A stretch of 64,000 nt of DNA from Shewanella sediminis HAW-EB3 (GTDB lineage: Bacteria; Pseudomonadota; Gammaproteobacteria; Enterobacterales; Shewanellaceae): contig NC_009831.1 of assembly GCF_000018025.1 (NCBI RefSeq), forward strand, positions 3,720,001 through 3,784,000. The letters are read 5' to 3'. The translations under genes were made by a program, and so were the position numbers. The notes under the pieces were generated by a model that made no database searches, was not told the DNA's origin, and worked only from the letters and a program-made list of their open reading frames with translations. Of this stretch, positions 34,341 to 45,423 are shown in pieces (positions within the stretch are counted from its first letter, which is position 1; every line of letters starts with the position of its first letter).

Positions 34341-36344
34341 ATGAATTATAAAAACTGGCCAATTTCACAACAGATAGGCACATTAGCCCTGATATTAACC
34401 GTTATTGTATTTGGAGTTATCGGCAGTATCTCATACCTTACCGCAGCCGATGTACTCGAAGAGAAAGCCGTCACCGCCATGCAGGCTCAGATGCATGGCA
34501 CATCAGATCTGATTGAGGTGCAATACGGTAGTCTATTGACCCTTGCCCGTCGCAGCGCCGATGTCCTGCGCGCCATGTATCCCGGCCAGTTCAGAAAGCC
34601 AAACAAAACAGTCAAAGTATTAGGCAAGATAACCCCCGCACTCGCCCATGAAAAAGAGCAGATCAACGCCTCGAAGAGTAAAGTTGATCGCTTCTCAAAT
34701 CTCACCGGCGGTACAGCAACCGTGTTTGTCCGAGAGGGCGATGACTTCCTGCGTATCTCGACATCCTTGAAGAAAGCCGATGGCAAACGTGCTCTGGGCA
34801 CTTATCTGGGTAAAAACCACCCGGGTTATGCCGCATTAATGAGTGGTCAGGCTTATGAAGGTTACGCCAAGTTATTCGGCAAAGACTACATGACTGTATA
34901 TCGACCGATCACTGATGTTCAGGGAGAAGTTATCGGTATCCTCTATATCGGCTTCGATATCACAGAATCGTTAACTCAGCTCCAGCAGGCGATGAATAAA
35001 CTCAAGATTGAAGAAACCGGTTATTTCATGATCATGCGAAAGAGTAATCAATCTGTCGTTGCCCACCCCAGTGTCAACTCGGGAGAACAGATGACTCAGC
35101 AGATGCTCGGTGGCCTGTCGATTGAGCAAGCATTAACCAATGATGGGTCCTGGGAATACATCAACAATAACAACGAACCTATGTACGCCTATAGTGTCAA
35201 CATTCCCGGCTGGGATTGGGCACTGGTTGGCTTCGCTAAGGTCAGCGAGCTTAATGAGGAGAGTCTTAAATTACTCAGTATCAATGTCTCTGTGGCCGCA
35301 GTAGGGATTATCTTAATCACCTTAATGCTATTCATTGTACTAATGAAAACACTTCACCCATTAAAAGTGCTTCAACAGCAGCTGGATCAGCTTGGAAAAG
35401 GCGATCTCTCACAAAGCTTCAACAGACCCAATACAAACAGCAAGAATGAAGTCGATATGATCACCATCAGTACCTCTCAGATGGCCGATAGTTTAAGACA
35501 ATTGATTATGGCGCTGCAGCAATCGGTGAGCACCCTAGAGACCCAAGCCGCTGAAGCCCAGCAAACCGCAAGGCTTAATGGCGAAGAGGCGCAGTCATTG
35601 ATGGCGCAGACAGACCAGATCGCCACGGCAATCGAAGAGATGTCGACCTCCATTCGTGATGTTGCCAGCCATGCCAGTGAGGGAGCCAACAAGAGCCAGC
35701 AGGTTGATACCGCCTCACGCCAAGGCCATGACCAATTGACTCAAGTCGTTAATGGCTTGGCAGAGCTCAGTCATCAACTCAATAACAGTCATGTCAGCGT
35801 CGAGAACGTGACCAAAGAGAGTGAAGCGATCAGTCAGGTCACTGAAGTGATCAATGGGATAGCCGAGCAGACAAACCTGCTTGCCCTGAATGCCGCAATT
35901 GAAGCGGCGCGAGCGGGTGAACAGGGGCGTGGATTTGCCGTCGTCGCCGATGAGGTCAGAACGTTGGCACAGCGAACTCAAACATCGATTCATGAGATTG
36001 GCCTGACCATCACTCAACTGCAGTCTCAGGTAAAGACCACGGCGGAACAGATGGGACAGAGCCATCAATTGGGTATTGCATCAGCCACTCAAGGGGAAGA
36101 AGCTGGCATTCAACTGAACCAGATCACCGAGAGTATCGGTGAATTGGCCATCTCATCGAGCAGTATCGCCAGTGCAACGGAGCAGCAAAGTGCCGTAGCC
36201 GATGAGATAACCCGTAACCTACACCTGATAACTGAGCTTGCCCGCGAAGGTGAACAGAGAGCCGGTGAAAATGTCGATGCAGCGCAGGGCTTATCGGATC
36301 TGGCCATAGAGCTAAAACAGAAGATTAGCGTATTTAAAGCGTAA
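34341..36344 (+). CDS. Methyl-accepting chemotaxis protein with Cache sensor domain
   Basis: A 667-residue chemoreceptor. TM1 is at about 12-35. A periplasmic Cache_3-Cache_2-type sensor lies at about 36-310 ([40 protein letters not shown]), then TM2 (about 313-335) and HAMP ([20 protein letters not shown]). The signalling domain has the conserved tip [20 protein letters not shown] and [18 protein letters not shown]. No C-terminal CheR-docking pentapeptide is seen. It stands alone, and its ligand is unknown. It probably feeds the CheA/CheV pathway of the same flagellum. Confidence 0.95.
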   Translation: MNYKNWPISQQIGTLALILTVIVFGVIGSISYLTAADVLEEKAVTAMQAQMHGTSDLIEVQYGSLLTLARRSADVLRAMYPGQFRKPNKTVKVLGKITPALAHEKEQINASKSKVDRFSNLTGGTATVFVREGDDFLRISTSLKKADGKRALGTYLGKNHPGYAALMSGQAYEGYAKLFGKDYMTVYRPITDVQGEVIGILYIGFDITESLTQLQQAMNKLKIEETGYFMIMRKSNQSVVAHPSVNSGEQMTQQMLGGLSIEQALTNDGSWEYINNNNEPMYAYSVNIPGWDWALVGFAKVSELNEESLKLLSINVSVAAVGIILITLMLFIVLMKTLHPLKVLQQQLDQLGKGDLSQSFNRPNTNSKNEVDMITISTSQMADSLRQLIMALQQSVSTLETQAAEAQQTARLNGEEAQSLMAQTDQIATAIEEMSTSIRDVASHASEGANKSQQVDTASRQGHDQLTQVVNGLAELSHQLNNSHVSVENVTKESEAISQVTEVINGIAEQTNLLALNAAIEAARAGEQGRGFAVVADEVRTLAQRTQTSIHEIGLTITQLQSQVKTTAEQMGQSHQLGIASATQGEEAGIQLNQITESIGELAISSSSIASATEQQSAVADEITRNLHLITELAREGEQRAGENVDAAQGLSDLAIELKQKISVFKA

Positions 36345-36693
36345 ACAAGCTATTTTTATTAAGAGGGCCTGAATGCGTTAAGCATCTGGGCTCTCAAACT
36401 CTCATCTCCTCCCTCCCCCCTCAAGCATGAACAACTATGAATTCTGAAACGAGTTCATAATGACAGCTCAAACCTCGAACCTCGAACATTCAAGCAGGCT
36501 TCTGGAACCAGCAACAAGCTTCGCGGCTAAAGCCGCTCCTACAATTAATGCGCTGCCATGTAGGACCGGCTTCAGCCGGGAAAGACAATAACCGGGAAAA
36601 GTAATCAAAGGGTCGTAAATGCTCCAATGGGGCTGCATCGCTCAATGCTGTTAATATAGGCCAATGACAAGCAATTTATATCGGAGTCGCTAT
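36345..36693. other. Intergenic region carrying a REP/BIME-type repeat
   Basis: Non-coding. It holds a repeat (about 36518-36584) that recurs at 47058-47124 with one mismatch in 67 bases, and a diverged copy of a second dispersed repeat (TTCTGAAACGAGTTCA) near 36440. Confidence 0.8.
36518..36584. repeat. REP/BIME-like repeat, copy A
   Basis: Two facing hairpins, GCGGCTAAAGCCGC and CCGGCTTCAGCCGG, joined by inverted CCTACA/TGTAGG motifs. It is nearly identical to 47058-47124. A partial copy (GAACTTCGCGGCTAAAGC) lies at about 37015-37041. This is the TGTAGGAGCGGCTTTAGCCG family widespread between genes in gammaproteobacteria. Confidence 0.9.
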
Positions 36694-36960
36694 ATGCAAG
36701 TTGAAGAGCTTCCCGGACTTGGTCCTAGGTCAGCAAAGTGGCTTAATCAAATTGGCATCTACACGAGAGATGACTTAATCAAAGCGGGTCCGGTCACGAT
36801 TATGGTCAGGATGGAGCGTGCTGGTATAACTCCCGGACTGAACATGCTCTATGCGCTTGTGGGGGCGATAGAAGGCATTCACTGGCAAGAGGTTACACGG
36901 ACTCGCAAGGCAGAGCTTGTATTGGCGCTCGATGCGGCCAGAGAGCTTGAGAAGTTATAA
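36694..36960 (+). CDS. TfoX C-terminal-domain-like protein
   Basis: An 88-residue protein (MQVEELPGLGPRSAKWLNQI) matching the TfoX/Sxy C-terminal domain, a helix-hairpin-helix-like fold. The motif GLGPRSAKWLNQIGIYTRDD and the ALVGAIEGIHWQEV segment are present. The N-terminal TfoX domain, needed in true competence regulators, is absent. The start ATG 36694 is chosen over 36664 because GGAG lies seven bases upstream. Function unknown; a regulatory or DNA-binding role is only inferred. Confidence 0.8.
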   Translation: MQVEELPGLGPRSAKWLNQIGIYTRDDLIKAGPVTIMVRMERAGITPGLNMLYALVGAIEGIHWQEVTRTRKAELVLALDAARELEKL

Positions 36961-37053
36961 CGGCCATAATCAAAAGCGCCCTGTATATCTAGCTTTATCG
37001 ATGAGGCAGGAAAGAACTTCGCGGCTAAAGCACGCTCCTACACAAAAGAGACA

Positions 37054-37091
37054 CAAAAAAAGCCCCGCAAGGTTAATACCATTGCGGGGCT
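37054..37091 (-). terminator. Terminator of the cydABX operon
   Basis: Stem AGCCCCGCAA / TTGCGGGGCT, followed on the leftward strand by a run of seven T. It lies about 30 nt beyond the cydX stop. Confidence 0.92.
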
Positions 37092-37119
37092 ATTCAGCTA
37101 AAACTAAATCACACTATCA

Positions 37120-37236
37120 TTAGTCTTGCTTATCTGCTTCTCTGTCCATGTTTTCAGTATTTTCAAGCCATAACGCATTGATAATACCGAAAGAACAAGC
37201 CAGCAAAACACCTAAAATCCAAGCAAAATACCACAT
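37120..37236 (-). CDS. cydX: Cytochrome bd-I oxidase small subunit CydX
   Basis: A 38-residue single-pass membrane protein starting MWYFAWILGVLLACSFGIIN, followed by ALWLENTENMDREADKQD. It is the standard CydX length and sequence pattern (MWYFAWILG near-invariant, ALWLE conserved). CydX stabilises the haem b595/d site of CydAB. It starts 15 nt after the cydB stop, with AGGAG upstream of the ATG, and a strong terminator follows. No ybgE is present. Confidence 0.96.
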   Translation of the reverse strand: MWYFAWILGVLLACSFGIINALWLENTENMDREADKQD

Positions 37237-37251
37237 GATGTTGGCTCCTAA

Positions 37252-38391
37252 TCAGTAAAGTGATGTCTTGTTATTCTCGATAAAGCTGCGAGATAGACGA
37301 CCAAACATCTTCAAATAAGTGTACACAGTGTAGCTAAGTACAATAGGTACGAAGATGATTGCAGCCCAAGTCATAACAGTCAGCGACATTTCACTTGCAG
37401 TCGCATCCCACATAGTCAAACTCACGTTTGGCTCGAGTGAAGATGGCATAACAAATGGGAACATAGCCGCACCACAAGTTAAGATCACGGCGGCAATCGC
37501 CAGTGAACTGAAGAAGAAGGCGAAACCACTACGGTTTAGACGGCTCGACAGCAGGACTAAGATAGGCATAGCCAGTCCAATGACTGGGAACAACATAGTA
37601 ATAGGGTACTTGTCGTAGTTAGCCAACCATGCCCCCGCTTCGACGGCAACCGTCTTAAGCGTTGGATCTGAGATGCCATAAGTATCTATGGTTGAAGTGA
37701 TCACATAACCATCGATGCCATTAACCAGCCAGACACCAGCTGCACCAAAGAAGACGAATAACAAGGCTGATAATACTTGAGCGGCCTTAGCAGCACGAAC
37801 TCTCAACTCACCTTCAGTCTTCATCTGTAACCAGGTCGCACCTTGCATCATAAACATGCTGACACACACCAGACCTGCCAGTAATCCAAACGGGTTCAGT
37901 AGACCGAAGAAGCCACCGTGGTACGTTGCACGAAGGTATTCGTCAAAGTTAAACGGCACACCTTGCAATAGGTTACCAAAAGCAACACCAATGATCAGCG
38001 GAGGAACAAAACCACCGACAAACAACGCCCAATCCCAAGACTTACGCCATCTTGGATCTTCAATTTTTGAACGGTAATCGAAGCCAACAGGACGAAGGAA
38101 TAATGCAAACAAGACCAACATCATAGCGACATAGAATCCTGAGAACGATACACCGTAAACCATAGGCCAAGCAGCAAACAGTGCGCCACCTGCAGTAATT
38201 AACCAAACCTGGTTACCATCCCAATGTGGAGCAATCGAGTTGATCATGATACGGCGTTCGGTGTCATCTTTACCTATGATAGGCAAAAGTGCGCCAACTC
38301 CCATATCGAAACCATCAGTTACAGCAAACCCGATGAATAGCACACCAATCAGTGCCCACCAGATCAATCTTAACATTTCATAATCAAACAT
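37252..38391 (-). CDS. cydB: Cytochrome bd ubiquinol oxidase subunit II
   Basis: A 379-residue integral membrane protein with nine expected TM helices. Subunit II pairs with CydA in the high-affinity quinol oxidase. Conserved features include the start MFDYEMLRLIWWALIGVLFI, GFDMGVGALLP, NSIAPHWDGNQVWLITAGGA, and GVSFSGFYVAMMLVLFALFL. It follows cydA by 15 nt and precedes cydX by 15 nt. Length agrees with the E. coli protein. Confidence 0.97.
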   Translation of the reverse strand: MFDYEMLRLIWWALIGVLFIGFAVTDGFDMGVGALLPIIGKDDTERRIMINSIAPHWDGNQVWLITAGGALFAAWPMVYGVSFSGFYVAMMLVLFALFLRPVGFDYRSKIEDPRWRKSWDWALFVGGFVPPLIIGVAFGNLLQGVPFNFDEYLRATYHGGFFGLLNPFGLLAGLVCVSMFMMQGATWLQMKTEGELRVRAAKAAQVLSALLFVFFGAAGVWLVNGIDGYVITSTIDTYGISDPTLKTVAVEAGAWLANYDKYPITMLFPVIGLAMPILVLLSSRLNRSGFAFFFSSLAIAAVILTCGAAMFPFVMPSSLEPNVSLTMWDATASEMSLTVMTWAAIIFVPIVLSYTVYTYLKMFGRLSRSFIENNKTSLY

Positions 38392-38406
38392 AATCAGATC
38401 TCCCGC

Positions 38407-39963
38407 TTAGGCATCAAGCTTTTCAAAGTGGTATCTACCAGTCTTAAGACAACTTGGACCTTGGCGAGCAAACTTAATCATCAAGTAAGCTTCAATCACA
38501 AGTAAAATGGTATAGAACAAGGTGATAGAGATAATACTGAACCAAAGATCACCTACCGATAAGCTAGATGCTGACATAAAGGTCGGCAGGACTTCTGAAA
38601 TAGTCCATGGTTGACGACCATATTCGGCGACAAACCAACCACACTCGATGGCAATCCAGGGAAGAGGTAAGCTAAATAACGCCGCTTTCAAGACCCAAGG
38701 TTTCTCATCGATTTGATGACGCGTGCTCTGCCAAAATGCTGCAGCGAATACCAATAGCATCACCATACCAGCACCGACCATGACTCTGAACGACCAGAAC
38801 ATAGGTGCAACGCTAGGTATCGAATCTTTAGCTGCTGCAACAATCTGTTCTTCAGTCGCATCGACAACCTTATCGGTATAGCGCTTCAGCAACAGACCAT
38901 AACCCAAATCAACTTTTGCTTCATCGAAAGCTGTACGTAGTTCAGGTGTTACATTACCCGCACGCAATTCAGTCAACATTGCGTAAGCTTTCATACCATT
39001 ACGAATACGAACTTCATGTTCTTCGATAAGGTCGTGAATACCTGTTACCTGCTCATCGAGAGAGCGGGTCGCAATAATACCCATAGCGTATGGGATCTTA
39101 ATGGCGAAATCAGTTTCCATTGTCTCTTGATTTGGGAAACCTACCGCAGTGAAGGCTGCAGGAGCCGGTTCCGTGTGCCATTCAGCTTCAATTGCAGCCA
39201 ATTTAACACGTTGTGCCTCACCCACTTTATAGCCTGATTCATCCCCAAGGACGATAACAGAAAGAATCGATGCCATACCAAAGCTTGCAGCAATCGCGAA
39301 CGAGCGACGTGCAAACGGTAGATCACGTTTCTTGATAATATAATATGAGCTGATTGCAAGGACGAACATGGCACCGGCAACATAACCCGACGCCACGGTA
39401 TGAACGAACTTCACTTGCGCAACAGGGTTAAATAACACATCTCCCCAACTCGTCATCTCCATGCGCATGGTTTCGTAGTTGAATACACTACCGACCGGGT
39501 TTTGCATCCAACCGTTAGCAACCAAGATCCACAATGCAGACATGTTTGAACCTAACGCGACTAACCAGGTAACCGCAAGATGCTGACGCTTACTGAACCT
39601 GTCCCATCCGAAGAAGAACATGCCCACTAAGGTAGATTCAAGGAAGAAGGCCATCAAACCTTCAATGGCTAGCGGCGCGCCAAAAATATCCCCGACATAA
39701 TGAGAATAATATGACCAGTTAGTACCAAACTGGAACTCCATGGCGAGGCCCGTGGCCACACCCAGAGCAAAGTTAATACCAAACAACTTACCCCAAAACT
39801 TGGTCATATCTTTATAGATCTGCTTATCCGTCATCACATAAAGTGACTCCATGATAGCCAGCAAGAAAGCTAAGCCCAAAGTTAAGGGAACAAACAAGAA
39901 GTGATACATAGCAGTCATCGCAAACTGAAAGCGCGATAACTCAACAACCTCTTCTAAAATCAT
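38407..39963 (-). CDS. cydA: Cytochrome bd ubiquinol oxidase subunit I
   Basis: The 518-residue haem-bearing subunit of the bd oxidase, which oxidises ubiquinol and reduces oxygen at low tension. The start ATG at 39961-39963 ([20 protein letters not shown]) has AAGGAG seven bases upstream; an extension to 39990 would lack this. His21 corresponds to the haem ligand His19 of E. coli. The long-form Q-loop is present ([40 protein letters not shown]), and so is [13 protein letters not shown]. It heads cydABX. An unusual 25-bp palindrome lies about 210 nt upstream. Confidence 0.97.
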   Translation of the reverse strand: MILEEVVELSRFQFAMTAMYHFLFVPLTLGLAFLLAIMESLYVMTDKQIYKDMTKFWGKLFGINFALGVATGLAMEFQFGTNWSYYSHYVGDIFGAPLAIEGLMAFFLESTLVGMFFFGWDRFSKRQHLAVTWLVALGSNMSALWILVANGWMQNPVGSVFNYETMRMEMTSWGDVLFNPVAQVKFVHTVASGYVAGAMFVLAISSYYIIKKRDLPFARRSFAIAASFGMASILSVIVLGDESGYKVGEAQRVKLAAIEAEWHTEPAPAAFTAVGFPNQETMETDFAIKIPYAMGIIATRSLDEQVTGIHDLIEEHEVRIRNGMKAYAMLTELRAGNVTPELRTAFDEAKVDLGYGLLLKRYTDKVVDATEEQIVAAAKDSIPSVAPMFWSFRVMVGAGMVMLLVFAAAFWQSTRHQIDEKPWVLKAALFSLPLPWIAIECGWFVAEYGRQPWTISEVLPTFMSASSLSVGDLWFSIISITLFYTILLVIEAYLMIKFARQGPSCLKTGRYHFEKLDA

Positions 39964-40634
39964 TAGTGACTCCTTAGGTGGTGCATCCATCTATCATAAT
40001 GAGATCCCCATCGATTATGATAAATGCCTATTTAGGAATTTTGTTTTAGTAACATTTATACGCAATTAAGCAACATAAATGGCTAAACATCATTTTTTTA
40101 TTAATTAGCCGAGTTATTAAACAAACATTCCAAACCCGGTACGATTTTACGACGAACTTCACACTATTTATTTTATTTGTGACAGAGACACAAATAAGAC
40201 ATCTAAAAAGTGAGCTAAATATTATTTATCAAAAACTTAACTCAAACCCATGCCCTTTCTCACCCCTATTTTATACCATTCAAAATTGATTCAAATCAAT
40301 CAATCACTCTGGACAAAGCGCATTTTGTGGATAAGGACACAGTTCCACCCAGCGCAGCATTGACCCACGCAGAAAGTCGTGATAGGAGTCTTCGTTACGC
40401 CAAGTTTTTTGCATTTTTAAATCAACTCAACCATATTGTGTATCAAAACCAAAAAACACAAGAAAACATGAAATCAAAGATAAGTTATCTTAACCCTTAA
40501 CAATTTACGATCAACCTTCAAATAAGGATAAGTTGTTAATTTAATACGGTATAGAATAAAAATAATCGCGTACAGATACAAGCCCACACAATAACAGATT
40601 AGTTTTTATAATCATACAATCAAGTTTTTCTAGT
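39964..40634. other. Upstream region of cydA
   Basis: About 670 AT-rich bases without a credible gene. It contains a perfect palindrome at 40173-40197. ArcA or FNR control would be expected for cyd, but no site could be assigned with confidence by eye. Confidence 0.6.
40173..40197. promoter_or_regulatory. 25-bp palindrome upstream of cydA
   Basis: TTATTTGTG-ACAGAGA-CACAAATAA: perfect 9-bp arms, 7-bp centre. It resembles a CRP/FNR-class dyad, but the TGTG/CACA spacing is one base short of the CRP consensus. Confidence 0.55.
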
Positions 40635-40663
40635 TTGATAAGATAATCAATACCGCATATTAT
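40635..40663 (+). promoter_or_regulatory. Sigma70 promoter of the small-peptide transcript
   Basis: TTGATA, 17-bp spacer, TATTAT. Five of six -35 bases and five of six -10 bases match consensus. Transcription would start near 40670. Confidence 0.8.
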
Positions 40664-40761
40664 ACGTCCTGTGTTGAGGAGGCAGCTTGTTAACCCGGTG
40701 AAGTAGCCCGGCAAGGCCTAACTCCGCTCACATCATCTAATTACTGTGTGGAGATACCGAT

Positions 40762-40839
40762 ATGAAAAACTTATTTGATCGTCTAGTTTGCAACTACCAG
40801 CGTGTTTTTGTTGAACTTTATACTGCAAGAGAGCTATAA
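40762..40839 (+). CDS. 25-residue small protein on a stand-alone short transcript
   Basis: Reading frame ATG 40762 to TAA 40837-40839 encodes MKNLFDRLVCNYQRVFVELY followed by TAREL. GGAG lies eight bases before the ATG. The unit has its own sigma70 promoter (40635-40663) and a strong intrinsic terminator (40891-40922), giving an RNA of about 255 nt. The peptide is amphipathic with one Cys and clustered aromatic and basic residues. Downstream genes are convergent (purL), so it is not an attenuator leader for a biosynthetic gene. I do not recognise the family; it may be a small protein or a dual-function regulatory RNA. Confidence 0.65.
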   Translation: MKNLFDRLVCNYQRVFVELYTAREL

Positions 40840-40890
40840 ACCGGCTTTATTGCTACCCAACTGCTCTTGAAGTTTTGTTAGCGCAAAACG

Positions 40891-40922
40891 GCCACCTAGC
40901 TCTAAAAGCCAGGTGGCTTTTT
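40891..40922 (+). terminator. Intrinsic terminator of the small transcript
   Basis: GCCACCT-a-GCT-loop-AGC-c-AGGTGGC followed by TTTTT; 10 paired bases with one mismatch. Confidence 0.92.
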
Positions 40923-41145
40923 CATTTCAAGGTCCTCTCCCTCTTTATACCTATCGGTATTACCAGAAAATAAACCACTGATAAGGAGCCCCGCCCTCTT
41001 TCTAACTTCTGTGAACTCACTAATTGTTGTTATTGAGCCCCATAGCATGCCGAATGACTCATTTTTCCAACTTTAGAATCCCATTATTTGCTAATATTGA
41101 TGTAAGCACTTATTTAATATTGTTATTTACACCATGAAAATTCCA

Positions 41146-41182
41146 AAAAAAAAGAGCTTCGAAATTTTCGAAGCTCTTTTTA
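41146..41182. terminator. Bidirectional terminator after purL
   Basis: A-run, AGAGCTTCGAAA / TTTCGAAGCTCT stem, T-run: symmetrical, so it works in both directions. It lies 28 nt beyond the purL stop. Confidence 0.92.
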
Positions 41183-41209
41183 ATGATTTTGGCTTTAGTA
41201 AACGTTAAA

Positions 41210-44200
41210 TTAGCCTACGTTAACACGAACGTTTCTGAACATTCTCATCCAAGGGCTATCTTCGCCCCACTCATCCGGATGCCATGAGTTAGCCACGGTT
41301 CTGAATACACGTTCAGGATGCGGCATCATAATCGTCACTCGTCCATCGGTTGAACTTAATGCGGTAATTGCATTAGGCGAGCCGTTTGGATTTTGTGGAT
41401 ACTGTGTCGCAATCTGGCCGTTGCCATCAACATAACGCAATGCAATTGTGCCTGACGCTTCTGCTGCAGCTAATGCCTGGGGTGATGCAAACTCGGCACG
41501 CCCCTCGCCATGTGAAACGGCGATAGGCATACGTGAACCTTCCATGCCTTCAAAGAACAAAGATGGACTCTTCTGCACTTCTACCAGACTAAAGCGAGCT
41601 TCGAAGCGCTCCGAGCGGTTACGCACGAAATGTGGCCAAAGCTCTGTACCCGGAATGATCTCTTTTAGATTAGACAACATCTGGCAGCCATTACACACAC
41701 CAAGAGAGAAGCTATCACTGCGCTCGAAAAAACCACTGAACTGCTCACGAGCACGCTCGTTGAACAGAATAGACTTAGCCCAACCTTCACCCGCTCCCAA
41801 TACGTCACCGTAAGAGAAACCACCACAAGCCACCAGCCCCTGGAACTCTTTCAGGCTAATACGACCGCTTAAGATGTCACTCATGTGAACGTCTCGAGAT
41901 TCAAAACCGGCTCGGTCAAACGCCGCTGCCATCTCAATATGTGAGTTTACGCCCTGCTCACGCAAGATAGCCATCTTAGGTGCAGCACCTTTGAGGATAT
42001 ATGGCGCAGCAAGGTCTTCACTCGGATCGAAGCTTAAATCAACGGTTAGCCCCAGATCTGTCGTGTCCTGCTTAAGCTTAAACTCTTCCAGCGCACACTC
42101 AGGGTTATCCCTCAACGACTGCATGCGATGGGTTGTTTCAGCCCAGATAGTACGCAGAGAAGTGCGAGACTCGCTTAATACTTCACGCTCACCGTCACAA
42201 ATAGTGATCAGATCCGCAGATGTAAGCTCTGCGACCTTATGACACGGCACACCAACAGCTTCAAATTTCGCAACGATTGAGTCGACTTTTTCACGGCTTA
42301 CCTGGATAACACCGCCAAGCTCTTCGTTAAACAGACGCTCAACATCGTTACCATTCAATGCGCTGATATCGACATTCAGTCCTGTATGACCCGCAAATGC
42401 CATCTCTACCAATGTGGTATAGAGGCCGCCGTCACTTCTATCGTGATAAGCGATAATTGACTGGTCAGCAACCAATGGCTGGATGACTTCGAAGAAACCT
42501 TTCAGCGTAGAAGCATTATCAAGATCCGGCGCAATATCACCCAGTTCACTGTAAACCTGTGCTAAACAAGAGCCACCAAGACGGTTTTGGCCAAGGCCTA
42601 AATCAAGGAGTAGCAGATCTGTCTCACCTTTATCGCTGCGAAGCTCCGGAGTCACAGTGTTACGAATATCCTGGACCACACCAAATGCGGTGATAACCAG
42701 AGACATCGGAGAGGTCACGGTCTTTTGCTCACCGTTATCTTCCCACGCCGTCTTCATGGACATAGAGTCTTTACCCACAGGAATCGTCAATGACAACTCT
42801 GGGCATAGCTCTTCACCGATGGCTTTTACTGCTTCATAGAGGCCGGCATCTTCACCTGGGTGACCCGCAGGTGACATCCAGTTAGCAGACAACTTGATAC
42901 GCTTGAACGAACCGATGTCGGTACCTGCGATATTCATAATCGACTCGGCAACGGCCATACGTGCCGAGGCACCAAAGTCCAATAGCGCAAGCGGAGTACG
43001 CTCACCGATGGACATAGCTTCACCAGCGTACGAATCATAGCTTGACGCAGTAACCGCACAATCGGCGACTGGCACCTGCCAAGGGCCGACCATCTGATCG
43101 CGATTAACCAGACCCGTTACCGTTCTGTCACCGATAGTGATAAGGAATGTTTTCTCAGCAACCGTCGGTAGACGCAAGATACGATGCGCCGCTTCTTGCA
43201 CTTCAATCACACTCTGATCCAGCGCAGCCGAATTAGCCTTAGCGCTGACAACATCGCGGCTCATCTTAGGCGCTTTACCTAATAAGACCTCTAAAGGCAG
43301 ATCGATTGGATGATTTTCAAAGTGCTCATCACTAAGGAGCAGTTCTTTCTCTTCAGTTGCTACACCAACAACCGCAAACGGCGCACGTTCACGTTCACAG
43401 ATAGCGGTAAATGTTGCTAAGTTTTCAGGCGCAACTGACATCACATAACGTTCCTGTGATTCGTTACACCAGATCTCGAGTGGGCTCATGCCTGGCTCAT
43501 CTGAAGGGACTTTACGTAGCTCAAACTTACCGCCACGCTCACCATCATTAACGAGTTCAGGGAAAGCATTAGATAGTCCACCCGCACCGACATCGTGGAT
43601 AAACTGGATTGGGTTTTCATCACCCATCTGCCAACAACGGTCGATCACTTCCTGACAGCGACGCTCCATCTCAGGGTTCTCACGCTGAACGGAAGCAAAA
43701 TCTAAGTCTTCACTGGACTCACCCGATGTCATCGAAGAGGCAGCACCGCCGCCCAGACCGATGTTCATCGCAGGACCACCCAGTACAATTAGCTTAGCAC
43801 CAACAGTGATCTCGCCTTTTTGCACATGCTCTTCGCGAATATTACCTAAACCACCGGCAAGCATAATTGGCTTGTGATAACCGCGCACTTCGACACCGTT
43901 GTGGCTGCAGACTTCCTGCTCGTAGGTACGGAAATACCCCACCAGTGCCGGACGGCCAAATTCGTTATTAAATGCCGCACCGCCGAGTGGGCCTTCAGTC
44001 ATGATATCTAATGCAGTAACGATACGATCAGGTTTACCGTAATCGGCTTCCCAAGGCTGTACAAACCCCGGGATCTTAAGGTTTGAAACGCTAAAGCCGG
44101 TCAAACCTGCTTTTGGCTTAGAACCACGGCCGGTTGCACCTTCATCTCGAATTTCGCCACCCGAACCTGTTGCCGCACCTGGATATGGGCTGATAGCGGT

Positions 44201-45091
44201 AGGATGGTTGTGAGTCTCCACCTTCATCAAGATATGCATAGGTTCGCTGTGGTAATCGTACACACCGTCTTGTTTCGGGAAGAATCGACCTGCTGTTGAG
44301 CCTGTCATTACCGCGGCGTTATCTTTATAAGCCGACAATACGTTTTCAGGCGTGGTTTCGAAGGTGTTCTTAATCATCTTGAACAATGATTTTGGTTGAA
44401 CCTCACCATCGATTGTCCAATCGGCATTGAAAATTTTGTGACGACAATGCTCTGAGTTCGCCTGAGCAAACATCATCAACTCGACATCGTTGGGATTACG
44501 GCCTAAACGATTAAAGTTATCAACCAGATAATCAATCTCATCGGTCGCCAGTGCGAGACCGAGTTCAGTATTCGCCAACTCCAGTGCACGGCGACCTTCG
44601 CCTAAGATATTAACGCTTTTTACTTCACCGGGCTCGGTGCGGGCAAACAGCACCTGGGCCTTATCGAAACTGCTCAAAATCACTTCGACCATACGGTCAT
44701 GCACGAGTGAATTTAACGTCTTTTGTTGCTCACTGTTAAGCGCTGCAGATTCGACATAATAAGCAACACCACGCTCTAAACGCTTTACCTTGTCCAGGCC
44801 ACAGTTGTGTGCAATATCGGTAGCCTTGGATGACCAAGGTGAGATCGTGCCCGGGCGTGGGGTAACAAAATGAAGTGAACCTTGTGGTGCGTGCGCTTCG
44901 ATTGCGGGACCATAAGTGAGGAGTTTCTCGAGTTGCTGGGTCTCACTTTCATCTAATGACTCAGACAAATCGACTAAATGAATATACTCAGCATAAATTC
45001 CACTAACTGGAAGCGATGCATGATCGCAAGCTTCCATTAATTTTTGAACTCTAAACGCTGATAAAGCAGGGGCTCCGCGGATGATCTCCAT
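41210..45091 (-). CDS. purL: Phosphoribosylformylglycinamidine synthase
   Basis: Large single-chain FGAM synthase (1293 residues): converts FGAR, glutamine and ATP to FGAM in purine synthesis. Domains in order are the PurS-like N-terminus, linker, two AIRS-type ATP-binding halves ([31 protein letters not shown]) and a class I glutamine amidotransferase at the C-terminus. The latter has the nucleophile in [13 protein letters not shown] and the His-Glu of [13 protein letters not shown] 45091 is preferred to a GTG one codon earlier, as AGGTGA lies at a workable distance. It is divergent from mltF, the usual gammaproteobacterial arrangement. Confidence 0.98.
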   Translation of the reverse strand: MEIIRGAPALSAFRVQKLMEACDHASLPVSGIYAEYIHLVDLSESLDESETQQLEKLLTYGPAIEAHAPQGSLHFVTPRPGTISPWSSKATDIAHNCGLDKVKRLERGVAYYVESAALNSEQQKTLNSLVHDRMVEVILSSFDKAQVLFARTEPGEVKSVNILGEGRRALELANTELGLALATDEIDYLVDNFNRLGRNPNDVELMMFAQANSEHCRHKIFNADWTIDGEVQPKSLFKMIKNTFETTPENVLSAYKDNAAVMTGSTAGRFFPKQDGVYDYHSEPMHILMKVETHNHPTAISPYPGAATGSGGEIRDEGATGRGSKPKAGLTGFSVSNLKIPGFVQPWEADYGKPDRIVTALDIMTEGPLGGAAFNNEFGRPALVGYFRTYEQEVCSHNGVEVRGYHKPIMLAGGLGNIREEHVQKGEITVGAKLIVLGGPAMNIGLGGGAASSMTSGESSEDLDFASVQRENPEMERRCQEVIDRCWQMGDENPIQFIHDVGAGGLSNAFPELVNDGERGGKFELRKVPSDEPGMSPLEIWCNESQERYVMSVAPENLATFTAICERERAPFAVVGVATEEKELLLSDEHFENHPIDLPLEVLLGKAPKMSRDVVSAKANSAALDQSVIEVQEAAHRILRLPTVAEKTFLITIGDRTVTGLVNRDQMVGPWQVPVADCAVTASSYDSYAGEAMSIGERTPLALLDFGASARMAVAESIMNIAGTDIGSFKRIKLSANWMSPAGHPGEDAGLYEAVKAIGEELCPELSLTIPVGKDSMSMKTAWEDNGEQKTVTSPMSLVITAFGVVQDIRNTVTPELRSDKGETDLLLLDLGLGQNRLGGSCLAQVYSELGDIAPDLDNASTLKGFFEVIQPLVADQSIIAYHDRSDGGLYTTLVEMAFAGHTGLNVDISALNGNDVERLFNEELGGVIQVSREKVDSIVAKFEAVGVPCHKVAELTSADLITICDGEREVLSESRTSLRTIWAETTHRMQSLRDNPECALEEFKLKQDTTDLGLTVDLSFDPSEDLAAPYILKGAAPKMAILREQGVNSHIEMAAAFDRAGFESRDVHMSDILSGRISLKEFQGLVACGGFSYGDVLGAGEGWAKSILFNERAREQFSGFFERSDSFSLGVCNGCQMLSNLKEIIPGTELWPHFVRNRSERFEARFSLVEVQKSPSLFFEGMEGSRMPIAVSHGEGRAEFASPQALAAAEASGTIALRYVDGNGQIATQYPQNPNGSPNAITALSSTDGRVTIMMPHPERVFRTVANSWHPDEWGEDSPWMRMFRNVRVNVG

Positions 45092-45423
45092 CACGTCATT
45101 TCACCTTATAGATTTATATTATAATTGCAGGGTCAGATTTGGCGCTATTATAGGGAAATGTGAATGACAAATCATCCGTAGTCGCTATCGAAAACAGTGT
45201 TTCCTGTTAATCAAAAAAGGTCGCGCTAAAAATTTTAAGCTTAATACCAACAATCCAATAAAATCGACCATAATTAGTAAAGAACATTTCACAAGATATC
45301 GTCCTAAATCACTCAAACACCGCCAAAAATGGAGTTTTTATTCACTTGGCACTGATTATGATATAATCACCGGCTTGCTCGATAAAAATCACTGAATAAA
45401 TAAACAGGTCCGTAAAATTCGCT
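45092..45423. other. Divergent promoter region purL / mltF
   Basis: Non-coding. An extended -10 element TG-A-TATAAT (45359-45367) lies 57 nt upstream of mltF. No PurR box could be assigned by eye for purL. Confidence 0.5.

Larger units (their letters stand above)
40670..40922 (+). ncRNA. Predicted short transcript, possible dual-function RNA
   Basis: Bounded by the promoter at 40635-40663 and the terminator at 40891-40922. The 90-nt leader is GC-rich against AT-rich flanks and contains CCCGG-TGAAGTAG-CCCGG and GAGGAGG elements that could fold. No Rfam family is recognised from memory. Confidence 0.55.

Noticed and set aside
37015..37041. CRISPR or mobile element from repeated GCGGCTAAAGC motifs
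   Set aside because: Copies are dispersed, not regularly spaced, and carry facing hairpins typical of REP elements; no cas or transposase gene is in the window.
40173..40197. CRP site before cydA
   Set aside because: TGTG and CACA are separated by seven bases, one fewer than in the CRP consensus; kept as an unassigned palindrome only.
40762..40839. Leader peptide of an attenuator
   Set aside because: There is no downstream gene on the same strand: purL converges on it and a complete terminator closes the unit; the peptide also has no run of one amino acid.
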